A DNA stretch of 64,000 nucleotides, from the NCBI GenBank assembly GCA_028023455.1, contig JAQFVV010006246.1, positions 3,709,501 to 3,773,500 on the forward strand. The letters are read 5' to 3'. The notes under the pieces were generated by a model that searched no databases, was not told the origin of the DNA, and saw nothing but the letters and a program-made list of their open reading frames with translations. The DNA comes from Epiperipatus broadwayi. Its lineage: Eukaryota; Onychophora; Udeonychophora; Euonychophora; Peripatidae. Made by a program: the position numbers and the translations under genes. The stretch's first letter is position 1. Each line of letters begins with the position of its first letter. This document shows, one piece after another, positions 35,556 to 47,198 of this stretch.

Positions 35556-37944
35556 TTTATTTATTTTTTTTGTTTATTTGAGTTGAAGTGGCTTTACTTA
35601 TTTATGAGTAGTTATTTGTCATGATGATGAAAAGTTAGAGCATTATTAATATTTTATGTTTTTATAGATACACCATTTTTATCAATTTTTACAAACATAT
35701 GCTGACTAAAATGGTATTATATATCAAGATTCTGACATGTATTGATTCAATTTATGAAATATTAGATATAACTAAATACAGTTATGAACTTTTGTAGTGA
35801 TTTTATGCTATAAATAGCACTGATTTTATAGCTGAAAAGGAATTATATTTAACAATAATACTTCTAATTGCTTGTCTTTATATACCATTATTTAAAGAAG
35901 CATGATTCGGCTTATTAATATTTAAAGTACCATCCATATGGCTTACTTTGCAAAGTTTATTTTTATTTCTTGCAGTCATTAATTCAAGGTTAATTAATTT
36001 AAAATGTGAATACTTAGCATTTAATTTTTTGGTTAACTGATACAAATGAATTTATACAATATGCATATATTTTTAATGCATATAATTATAGTCATACTTC
36101 TAATTCTGTAATATATGTAAATATTTGTCATAATTATTTTTTTGTAAAAGCTGTCTTATCAAAGTGCTATTCAACTGTTGTCTGATTCCAGTCATCTTGA
36201 TATATGCTTTCTCTTAATAAATCATCTTATAATATTATAAATTTGGAACCCCATTACATCAAACGAAACAAATCCTTCTACTTTTTAATTTCTTTTTTAC
36301 TTCTACTTAAAATTGGATTCTTTAATTTATGATTTGCTTCCATGCACACATATATGCCTTAGCAAAAACATCATTTATTTTTTCTTTAAATATCATAAAT
36401 TCATCATTATTTTTATCCTTATAGTTAAATGCCTTTTATTTCCAAGCATGTATATTTATTTAATTTGTTAGTGTCAAATTTGAGTTTAAAAAATTGTTGT
36501 TCAGTTTATATTATTTTTTTATTCAGTCTTTTAATTTTAAGTTAAATTACAATATAATTTAATATTTCTGTATTTATAACCTCTAAAAGAAATTTATTTA
36601 ATTTATTATTAAACATTCAAGGAATAAATCAATAAAATTTAATAATTTTAAAATCTAACCTGAGATATAAACATATTTCAAATACTTATACTGATATTGA
36701 AATCTTACAAATATTGCTCCTTTAAACATTATTATGTCAATTTAACTTTAAATTAAAATTCATTCTTTTTTTTTCACTATATATTTAATTAATTAAAAAA
36801 TAAAATCTAAATTATATGTATTTATTATATATTAGCAAGTTTACAGAGATTATAAAAAGTTATTCAAGGAAAACCTCATAATCTTATATATTTATTAATC
36901 TTTTTATATACAAAATTAAACTTACAAAGATCTTCCTTCTTTTGACATCAGTTGATGGAATTCGTTAGATCTCTTTGTTGTATAGGGAGTAATGACTAAG
37001 AAAATTTTATTGTAGTTTACATCCAGGATTCACCCTTGCTTGTAAAGATTTTTTATGTTTCTCATAGGATTGATAACAAACACAAAACATATTAAATACA
37101 TAATATTTTGGAAAGTATTTTTGACAATAATGTGTAGCATGTTTTAAATATATCCTTGTCTATCATATTAGATTCTATTTAGTTACTTTTTAATTTTTTT
37201 ACATATATTTTTTAAATATTTAATTTATCCATTGTTTTGATATAATAAAATAGTCAGTAATCTGAAACACATCATTACATTTTATATATCTTTTGTTAAA
37301 ATTTTATCTCAATATATGACAATTCAAGAAATAGAAGTATTAAACAAAATAATGTGCACAGAGAGACTGAACCATGAAACTGTATCCTTGAAAAAATTTT
37401 ACTTCATTTTTTTTTTTGGAATTAAAAAATATGAAGAGAATATTTTAAAATTATTTTAACTTTGTATGTTTGAGTTCTAATATTTTATTTAAATTGTTTT
37501 ATGATAATTTTATAACCCACTTTATTTTCATTTTTTATTTGCAATTGCTTTGTTTACTTTTAAAACCAAAATAGACTTTTTTATCATTTCTAGTTTAATA
37601 ATTTCTTAAATTTTAAATAAAGTTTTTGATTATTGAATTGTGTGTACATACATACACCCACAAGCTTTTTTGCAATAAACATATTTATTCTTACTAATAA
37701 ATGATATTTGTAATAAGCAATAAAATTGTTAAATTTTATTATATAAAATGTGGAACATAGTCTTCTTTGGTTTATTTCATTCATCTTTAAATTGACACAA
37801 CTAATAAAATATTAATCAGGGACATTGTACTAGGATCAAATTTTAAATATCTGGCTGATCTGAAATAAATAATTTTATAAACCTATCCCAACTATGTTTT
37901 ATACACATAATTTTTAATATTAGAATACAAATATAATTTAATAT

Positions 37945-38170
37945 ACTTGGAGTTTAGATCTAATTGCAGAGGATTTGAACACAGACTTTCAAGATCCCTT
38001 TAGCTATCCAATCTATCTCATACAAACGATTATCTGGACTAACTGATGAGTGTTGTCTCAGCATGAAATATGTATATTGGAAATCATTTATGTTTTTTAC
38101 ATGTGTCATGTGCATTGGTTGTATGAGATAAAGTGGATAATTAATGGGAGCTTGAAAGTCTGGGTTCAAA
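37945..38170. repeat. Small palindromic copy of the ~470-bp SINE-like unit
   Basis: The left half reads GGATTTGAACACAGACTTTC on the plus strand, and the right half carries the inverted partner GAAAGTCTGGGTTCAAATC. Between them is CTGATGAGTGTTGTCTCAGC, the same core as in the array at 38318-40270. It is a miniature head-to-head version of that array. Confidence 0.65.
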
Positions 38171-38317
38171 TCTTATATGGTTATATATAATTTTTATAAA
38201 TTCCTTATATTATTTGATATTTTTCATGAAACTCATATTAATGTTTATGGATAACAATAATATTTGCATATAAGCACCCACAATACAGTTTATACATACA
38301 AATATTTGAAATACAGC

Positions 38318-40270
38318 AGTCTTCATATACCTGGAGCCTAATTGCAAATATAGGGGATTTGAACTCAGATTTTTGAGCACCCTTCAACTATTCATACTAC
38401 CTCATACCACTGATACACATGACCACACACATGTAGAAAAGATAAATAATCACCAATATATGTATTTTGTGCTGAACCAGCACTCATCAGTTAGTCCAGA
38501 TTATCATCTCCCATATATATATATATATGAAAAACAAAAACCAAATTTTAATCATGTAAACTTGCTATTGCTTATATTTATGATCAATAGATGGTGCTTT
38601 ACCAAAAACACCAAACAAGCGTATATTTGTTTACATAAATGCCAAAAGAGTCAGAATTCACTATCTCTTTCATTTGCTCCACCTTCAGATCAGCTGATCT
38701 GAAGGTGGAGCAAATGAAAGAGATAGTGAATTCTGACTCTTCTGAAGGTGGAGCAAACGAAAGGAATAGTGAATTCTGACTCTTTTGGCGTTTATGTAAA
38801 CAAATATATGCTTGATCGGTGTTTTTGGTAAAGCACCATCTATTGATTATATATATATAATCAGTGCTCAGTTTATATTAAGATAGCAAAGCCTCATACT
38901 TTAATAAACAGGTTTCAATCTACTCCAACATCCAACTCTTCAGCCATTCATTCCATTGAAATCTGATGAGGGAAAGCTCAAATCCCATGCTGGTTCCAAT
39001 ATTGTCATGCTCACCTTGATCTCAAGTCACCTGATCCCTCATGTATAGGACCTTATTTATTTAAATACCTAGAAGAGAGATGGACAGGATGCAGGCTTAC
39101 TGTGTAATTATGTGAAATACAGGCACTCTTTATTTATATGGAGCCTAATTGTACATATAGGGAATTTGAACTCGGACATTCAAGCACCCTTCAATTATCC
39201 ACACTATCTCATACCACTAATACACATGACTACATACATGTAGAAAAGATAAATAATCACCAATATATTTCATGCTGAACTAGCACTCGTTAGTTGGTCC
39301 AGATTATCATCTCCCATACATATATATATATATAATCAGTGCTCGGTTTATATTAAGATAGCAAACCCTCATACTTTAATGAATAGGCTTCAATCTACTC
39401 CAACACTTCAACCATCCAACCCATTGAAATCTGATGATGGAAAGCTCAAACCCTATACTGATGCAATATTATTGCTATGCCCATGTTTTGACCTCAAGTC
39501 ATGCATCAGCATGAGATTTGATATTTCCATCATCAGATTTTAATGATATGGATGGCTGAAGAGTTGGAGGTTGGGGTAAATTGAAGCCTATAAAGAATGA
39601 GGGTTTGCTATCTTAATATAAAGTGAGTATTCATTATATATGTGTGTGGGAGATGATAAGTTGGACCAACTGATGAGTATTGGTTCAGCACAAAATACGT
39701 GTATTGGTGATTATTTATATTTTCTACATGTGTGTGGTCATGTATATCAGTGATATGAAATATTGTGGATAATTGAAGAGTGCTCAAAAGTCTGAATTCA
39801 AATCCCCTACATTTATAATTAGGCTCTATGTATATGAAGAATGCCTGTATTTCAAATATTTATACATTAAACCTGCATTCTGCCCATCCTTCTTTTATGT
39901 ATTTAAATGGATAAGATTCTATACATGAGGGGTCAGAGTGACTTGAGGACAACATGAGCATGGCAATATTTTCATCAGCATGGGATTTGAACTTTCCATC
40001 ATCAGATTTCAATGGTATGGATAGCTGAAGAGTTGGATGTTGGAGTAGATTGAAACTTGTCCATTAAAGTATGAGGATTTGCTATCTTAAAATAAACTGA
40101 GCACTGATTATATATGTGTGTGGAAAATGATAATCTGGACCAACTGATGAGTGCTGGTTCAGCATGAAATACATCTATTGGTGATTATTTATTTTTTCTA
40201 CATGTGTGTGGTCATGTTTATCAGTGGTAGGAGATAGTGTGGATAGTTGAAGGGTGCTTGAAAATGTATA
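38318..40270. repeat. Inverted tandem array of a ~470-bp SINE-like unit
   Basis: The core motif GCTGAACCAGCACTCATCAG occurs at 38471-38490 and, diverged, at 39274-39293 on the plus strand. It recurs inverted at 39670-39689 and 40144-40163. The inverted pair is 474 bp apart. The direct pair is 803 bp apart, which equals one unit plus a foldback insertion of about 300 bp. Polarity switches near 39490. Each unit also has AAGATAGCAAA..CCTCATACTTTAAT and GATTTGAACTC; the latter, reversed, gives GAGTTCAAATC, a polymerase III B-box-like motif, with GTGGATAGTTGAAGG-type sequence upstream like a tRNA D arm. The unit may therefore be a tRNA-derived SINE. Confidence 0.75.
38582..38850. repeat. Foldback element with a perfect 96-bp palindrome
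   Basis: Positions 38646-38741 form a perfect spacerless palindrome (two 48-bp arms) centred on CAGCTG at 38691-38696. The outer arms (about 38582-38645 and 38783-38849) are also inverted copies, sharing CAATAGATGGTGCTTTACCA and GTTTACATAAA. A third, slightly diverged copy of the inner arm (38742-38788) sits on the right. The whole is inserted within the first unit of the ~470-bp array, flanked by (AT)n tracts. No protein is encoded. Confidence 0.85.
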
Positions 40271-40636
40271 CATATATAATAATTTATTCAAAAATTAAAA
40301 CTTATTTGCATTAAGTATTTGCCATTGAAATAGTTTTTGGCCACAAGAATTATTCATTAATATTATTTTGGATTTATTTGGGAATCAAAAGTTGCAATAT
40401 TTTTTTTGAAATGTAAAGTTTATTTAAAGTTAAGTGAAATTATAAATTAAAGTTATTATTAGATTTATAAATTTCTGTCTTCATTTCTGACTGAAAAAAA
40501 AAATTAAGAAAATCCATTAGGTTGATTTAATTATTTTACATAAATTATTTTTTTATATTATTACACACTTCATAAATCTTAATTATTATATTTAATTATG
40601 TATAAATGAAATAAATAAACTGCTTAAACATTTTAG

Positions 40637-40769
40637 CTTGTGGTGGTGATTTTCATGCAATTGGAGGTTCTTTTATCAGTCCTAACTATCCTAACAACTA
40701 TCCTCCAATTACTGAATGTGTTTGGATAATATCAGCCTCAGCTGGAAACAGAATCCAACTTTCATTCAG
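40637..40769 (+). CDS. CUB-domain protein exon, first part of CUB 3
   Basis: The acceptor is ACATTTTAG and the donor GTAATT at 40770. The exon enters in phase 1 and leaves in phase 2. It reads T-C-G-G-D-F-H-A-I, then GSFISPNYPNNYPPITEC, then V-W-I-I-S-A-S-A-G-N-R-I-Q-L-S-F, so CUB cysteines 1 and 2 and the SPNYPxNYP signature are present. The second half of this domain is not found in the remaining 23 kb. The next exon must lie beyond the window or be too diverged to see. Confidence 0.88.
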
Positions 40770-41733
40770 GTAATTTATTATCAAATTGAGATTCTGATGA
40801 TTTCATATAAATCTTTTATTTCTAAAATATTTAGTTTGCTTTTAATATTGTGTTTATAAATACAATTGATCAGAGAATTTTGAGAAAATAAACAAATCCA
40901 TCTAAAAAGTAGAAGAAACTATTTATATATTGTGTGATGCTTCCATTCAATTTCATCATCAAAATTCTTTGTAAAGAACTGTTAAAATGTACCATATGCT
41001 TACACAAATATATGTTAAGGAATATAATGAAGATAGTCTTGCACAATCTACTGTAACACTTTTTTGTTATTGTATCTTAAAATCTGTTAGAAAAACCTTT
41101 GAAAGATCTGAATTTCGATTTTAAAAAAAATTCTGCCTTCTGAACTAAAATTAAACTATATAAATATTAAATTATTATTAATTTGACTTGAATGGAGCTA
41201 ATGAGTAATGTTTTCCACAAAAATTTTGATTCAGCAGTAGACCTGCTTATTGACACATAATAACAAACCATATTCCACTATATACATTTTTGTAATAATG
41301 ATAAATTAATCATTTGTCCCATTTTTTGTGCTTTCAATCAATTGATTTGAGTGGCAACTATTGAGGTCTTTTTTTTTTTCAAAACATAGTTCATATTAAA
41401 ATATATAATTGAACAACACAATATATACACAATCACATTTCAGATATGACAAAAAGTATAAAATGTTATTTAATCAAGTCCTTTTTTTTTATCAAATTAT
41501 CCAATAGTTGCATGCGACATAAAATATAATATTGAGTAAATAATCGAAATCAAAATATTTTATAATTTTTATTTAAAGTATATTCTTTATTTAAATAACA
41601 AACCTATGTATGCTTTTTACAAGTAATAGTTATAATTTAACAATATGTGGTACAGAATAACTATTTTATTTGACATTTAACATCCAACACAATCATTATA
41701 TATCAAACTCTTACAAATTTTTACATTCGAAGG
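40770..41733 (+). other. Intron sequence after the CUB 3a exon
   Basis: A GT donor at 40770 opens an intron that continues to at least the window end. This first part is A/T-rich with no recognisable feature. Confidence 0.6.
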
Positions 41734-42720
41734 TCAATCCCATATTTTACATGTTAGCATATATTCATGCCATATTTTCTCTATAATTTTCTTAGATAGA
41801 TATTTGAGGTGTTGATTAAAATATTTGACCCAATCTTTATCAAGCTTCTTTATCCAATTATATTTTTTGTTATCAAAAGTCATATTGCATCTTATGGTCC
41901 ATATTGTTTTTAATGTATATATTATTGTCAATGCATTATGTGGATTAAAGTTCACAAGCTATCTTTTTACTATTTTCTTTAAATTTATTATTTGTTTATG
42001 AAAGACATGATTTCTGATATGGCAAAAAGCTTTACACTCTTCAAACAAATGTAACAAGCTTTCTTCCTTTACTCTGCATAACACACAAATTGGTTCTAAG
42101 TTTACTATTCAACAGGGCCTTTGTAGGAAGAAATTCATTTAGAAACCGGTGCACATATCAGTTGTAATTTTTTCAATATATTTCTTATAAATAAGCCAGA
42201 TAGAAACCTTTTTATACATATTACATTTTCACTTTTGTTTTTTTATCTCCCTATATTTAACCTCTTCCAAACCTAACATGTTTAGATTGTCCTGTAAATC
42301 CATATATGCTATCCTCAGATCAACAACAAAAAAATCTCCTTTCTTTACCCATATCATTCTAGATGCTAATATCAGTCAGTGGTTGGTTAAAACATTTACC
42401 TTTAATGATTATATATATGTCTTAGCTTTGATAAATATGACATATTCTTAGGTTAATCAAATTCAGACAACCTTTATTAATAGGTAACTGTAATGTTAAA
42501 ATCGAAATTAGGTTTGTTGCCTTACCCTATATATATTTCTTTGCTATAAATATAGATTTTACTTGTTGTATTATAGAGATCAACCAATGGAGTATAATAA
42601 TTCAAAATACCAATTGTAATAGCATTAAATACTCTAGTTCTTGTCACTTCATAAAGCTTTAATGAAGAGAAATTACTTATCCTTGAAGCTATTTTATCAA
42701 TAATTTATTTATTTAGATAT
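41734..42720 (-). pseudogene. LINE C-terminal region with reverse-transcriptase zinc-binding motif
   Basis: Minus-strand reading, with frameshifts, recovers the end of a LINE ORF2. The order is LPINKGCLNLINLRICH (usually L-P-x-x-x-G-G-L-x-L-x-x-L) near 42430-42480, FFVVDLRIAYMDLQ near 42310-42340, then the zinc motif C-V-L-C-R-V-K-E-E-S-L-L-H-L-F-E-E-C near 42030-42090. The final frame, 41955-41734 (73 codons), starts NPHNALTIIYTLKTIWTIRC. The C-x2-C..H-x4-C pattern is the zf-RVT type found after the RT domain in several LINE clades, different from the RTE copies elsewhere here. The RT catalytic core is not seen. It is a 5'-truncated, decayed copy ending close to the E3 LTR. Confidence 0.55.
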
Positions 42721-42761
42721 CTGTTAATTGAGGTCTTTGACTTATATAGTGATATTCCTAG

Positions 42762-44315
42762 TGAACTGGATATTATCCACTTCAAAAGTCTGATCATGAC
42801 TTTTACTGTTATTTTAAAGATTTAATTTTTATTCTTTTACATAATAAAGGTGTATTCACACACACACTTATTTATTTTAGTTTCTGTAATCAAATAGCAA
42901 TTTAAAAGCTGTTTTAAGTTAATTTAGTAAAAGCTTAAATAAAAAACAACTAACATTCTGTTTTATCGTTTGGGAAAGTTTTTTTTATTGAAAAGAAAAA
43001 AGTTTATTGCATTCTTGTTGCTAATTATAAGTCTATTTTAATTTATAATTTATCTAAAAGGAGTGAGATTTAATTAATTGTATTTTTTAATAACTTAAAC
43101 TCTGGTCAGAATTATTAATTAAGATTGTGCATGAGATAGACATTTGCCCTGGGCTAAGACTTATAATTAAAAAAGGAAAGTTTACATGGGAGATAAAAGT
43201 GGTATATGAGTAGACCTGAGTTTAGGAGAGAGGTTTTCTGATTTTTATTTATATTCAGACTTGTGATTATCCTAGATGTCTTGACCTAGATTATTCCAAG
43301 AGTAACAACACAGCTAATTTCCTTGGCTGATTTGTGATTATTTTATATTAGCTTACAGAGATTCACATTTAATAATGATGGCTTTACCAGATGGCCAAGT
43401 TCTATGCCATGTATAGTCAAATCTCAAGAATGCACTGTTAAATCGACTCTAAGATGAATCCTGATCTCCTAGATGTTCTCTCCAATTGTGACATAAAAGC
43501 CTAAACCAAGACGGATTTCTCTGCAGGCCCCCACACTTTCTGCCATTTAAAGATCATCTGAAGACTTCAATCAATCTTACCTGTACCCAACTGAGTACCC
43601 ATTCAACTTTCCAACACCAAAGGTGCTTTCTTATATATTCTTTCCAAGGCTAATTCTAATCTCTAATAAACTTCACTCAATCTAAAGAAAACATTTGTAT
43701 GAATTTATATCATATAATCATTCAACATATTCTTTTAGCTATTTGTGTGTGAAATATATTATCGTTTTAATGCTATATTTTGTAATTTTGTATTATTCTT
43801 TTATTATATTGAGAATTTCTTTTATTAGCTTTTGTGTAATTCATATTCTTGATAAACCCTTGGCAGATATTGATAATTTTTGTATTACTTACCTGTCTCC
43901 TTTTGAGACTCTTGATTAATTTATAGTAGCTTAGTAAACCACCATCATTTGACTGATAATTTTTCGAGTGGACAGTCCTGGTTTTACTGAAACTGGGGAT
44001 TTTGATTTCTTTTTTAAAATTACATATGTCAATATCTTCTCCTTTATATTTGCCCTTCTTGTAAGTGCTTCAACCTTGATCATTTTAAATGTAATTATCC
44101 ATGAGCTGTCCTGCAGACAAATTATGCCTCTAGTTTCAATGTACTAGTGTGTGCTCATCTGCACTGATTTGTTGATTCTTTACTGAAACTGTAAGATTTG
44201 TACTCAAATCTTAGTTTCACCTTAGTTCTGTCATCATTCTACCTCTCGACCCTTTTTGTATGGGTTTACATGAATTCTGACCTTGAATATCGGATTAATG
44301 CATAATAATATACAA
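42762..44315 (+). repeat. E3 5' LTR, left portion
   Basis: It starts TGAACTGGATATTATCC and aligns with 62984-63675 up to about 43805, apart from the block 43271-43622 that the other copy lacks. It continues unpaired to the E1 insertion point. The remaining LTR end is on the far side of E1 at 53285-53741, giving a full length of about 2.0 kb. Confidence 0.8.
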
Positions 44316-46758
44316 TATCTGTAAAGTGTTTAAATAATTAATTAAATGTTATATATGCGCACATACTCCGATAAGCTTATTTTAAAATAACGCATTGCAA
44401 GGTATTATTAAATTGCCGTGCGTAAGTTGTATATTTTTAAATAATCCAATTAATTATTCTGATAGGTTTAAATAATATCTTAAATTATATAAAAAAATCA
44501 ATAATTATATTTTAAAATGTAAACATATTATTATTTAGGTCAGGTCCAGGTAATACTTAAATTATAAAAATAAATAATTCTCATTTAAAATAAAGATGCT
44601 TTTAAAATTCCCCTGCTAATTAAAGGCAAGTCATAGCGGGAGGAGGAAAAAAATGACAGAGCTAAAAAGATATTTTAAAACATACAGAAACAAAGAAAAA
44701 GGTTTGTTAAAAATAACTTTTATAAATGTAAAAAGTAAAATGTAAAAGTGATCAGATTGAAATTCCAACCTGTATGACTATTGCATCCATGACCTAAAGA
44801 GATGTATAGGACAGATCCTAGAGACGGCTGCATGGATGACGTATTTGCTCGATGGATCCCAGAGATAAGGAAAAATAGAATAAAAAGACAGCTGATTGTT
44901 AAAATAAATGCGTTTTCATTAGAGGAGGGTAAAATGAAAAAGAAAAATGAAAAGTTAGAACCAGAAACTTAATTCTATTATTCTGTTTATTATATTTCTC
45001 GCGATCCAAATTTTATATCTAGCAATGTGTCAAGAGTAGGCGCCGTGCTATGCTCTTCCAGACTGATGGCTATACAATATTAAAATCTCACAAAATGTGA
45101 TAAACCTAGAATTCTCCTGCTTCCATTGAATAGATCTTCTCCTAAATGTAACTGCCGTTGAACCTGGAAACTCGGACTCTCCAAACAGTGTGCACACTTA
45201 AATGAACTAAAGGTAACATGTTACCCAAGATTAAAATTCATTTTGGAACTCTAATTGAACTCTATATTTCTAAATATTAATTTCATTTAATTTCTACTAT
45301 TGTAATTCTAAAATTAAATCTATTTTCTGTAATAATACTATTTTAAAAATAAACCTTGTAAATTAATCTAACTTTATTCTACTTGGATATCCAATTTTAT
45401 TATATTTGTTAAGATTATATTTCATGCCCACGTGGTTTCCAAGCTAATGTTTTTTTATATAATTCGCGGATGGGCTACCTTCTTCTGTGAATTTAATATC
45501 AGAACAGTAAATCATATCGATTAATAGATTTCAGCTCGGGAATCATATAATATTTTTAATATGTTTTATTAATATGAGATCTATATTATTAGTTAATGTA
45601 TTTGTTAATGAGCTATCATTCAAATAGGTTAGTTAAATCTTAAATAATGCCATAATGTTAAGAAGGAAGGGGGGGTTTTAATGATAGTAAATTAATTACG
45701 AGTTGTGTAGAGATTGGGGATAGATTTGTATAAATAAATGCATTTGCATTAGAGTTATGAACTGCGCTAGTTATTGATACATGAATTTTCATATCGCAGA
45801 AATATAATAGAGGTACTGTAAGCATTTGTTCTCGCACTTAAGGAGCATACAAAATATATAATAGCAGGAACCTTGTCACGTGGTCAGGGATGGAAAGGCT
45901 AAGACCTCATACTGACACTGCGCTCATGACCACTCCTAAGGACTCTGACCCTATGTTTGGCCAACCCTCTTCATTTCCACTAGTAATTACCTTGTCATGC
46001 AGTCAGGGATAGAAAGGCTAAGACCCCATACCGATACAATGACAGACCTACAGGGCTCCGATCCAACGTTTGATCATCCCACCAGCCTCTCACATTTCTT
46101 CTGCGATTATTCTTTTTGAAAGCCGATTCTCTTATAGCTCGGCAGTATCCATGCTACTGCAGGTCACTTTAATAATAATTATAAAGTTTATGCTGGGTCT
46201 CACTCCACTCCTCCACATCTGTTAATCTTTAGTAAAATATTAGAATATTAATATTATAAAGTAAATAGGATGATAGCTTCGTGACGAATGCACTCCTCAT
46301 TAAGATCTCGTAATGTGACTTGTAACCTTCGCCATTTGAAACGTGAGGCATGGAGTGTAATTTATATTGATATCCAGGTAGCGTAATATATTTATCTATG
46401 TAAATTAATCGCAATTAAATATTAAATTATCTATAACCATGTCTGTGTCTGCTTAATTTAATAATAATTAGTATTAATCATATCAATGAATAGTAGAATA
46501 TAGTAGTAGTCCGTAAGATGAAACCATTAGTTAGAGTCTCTTGTTTACCTTAGAGTCTCTTGTTTACCTGACCACCAGGCCTAGAAAATAATGCTATTGT
46601 TATGGTAGATGCGTTGTCATGTGAGTTTTGTTGTGAATAAACTACTAGGTTCGAATATGGTATCACAGGCCCTGAACCCACCTGTTATGCCGCCATTTGA
46701 ACGTGGTGGTGGAACTTTGCAACATGTTAACAAGGCATACGAAATCTTATTGTTACAT
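44316..46758 (+). repeat. E1 5' LTR
   Basis: It aligns over its whole length with 50880-53284, with scattered substitutions and small indels (a few percent by eye). Termini are TATCTGTAAAGTG...TTGTTACAT. It contains a ~119-bp tandem duplication (45870-45988 and 45989-46107). Only this copy has a ~19-bp duplication of TTAGAGTCTCTTGTTTACC near 46532-46568. The block 46540-46680 is homologous to part of the E2 LTR. Confidence 0.9.
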
Positions 46759-46777
46759 AGTATATTTTTTTAGCAGC

Positions 46778-46796
46778 TGATGCCGCAACGTGGGCC
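46778..46796 (+). other. E1 primer-binding site (lysine-tRNA-like, degenerate)
   Basis: TGATGCCGCAACGTGGGCC resembles the lysine-tRNA primer site TGGCGCCCAACGTGGGGC. It starts about 20 nt after the LTR end, across a T-rich spacer. The same spacer-plus-site arrangement occurs in E2 and E3. Confidence 0.55.
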
Positions 46797-47198
46797 GAAT
46801 ATGAAAATACCCTGAGATCGAAAAAAAAAAGGAAAAAAAAAGAATTTTTTTTTATTATTGAATTTTCTTTTCATTCATATATTGTTTTATAACTACTATA
46901 TATATAAATAAATCAAATGAGATATTGAGCAGGCAGGAATAGATACGAACGTATGTAGAAGAGTGATGACGAAACATACTTGGATCTGAAAATATATATA
47001 TATATAAAATGATAAAAATATGTATGAGAGCAAAAGTAATGGCAGCAGCAAATTATAATAGATAGGGGTGGCAGACAGAGTAAGGCAGGATAGTTGGAAA
47101 GAATAATAGGAAGAGCAGATATAGCCATAGTACCGGGGGAGTTTAGCAATAAGCCTTTAGAGATGTAAGTAGCAATAGAGTAGGAAAACGCTATAGAA

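Larger units (their letters stand above)
31290..40636 (+). other. Intron between CUB 2 and CUB 3 (~9.3 kb)
   Basis: Phase-1 intron at a module boundary. The segments 31330-31890, 33375-34230, 35560-37940 and 40275-40636 show no gene or clear repeat. The rest is covered by the repeats listed separately. Confidence 0.8.

Noticed and set aside
38373-38702. 109-codon ORF
   Set aside because: It runs through the SINE-like array, an (AT)n tract and one arm of a perfect palindrome, so it is an accident of repeat sequence.
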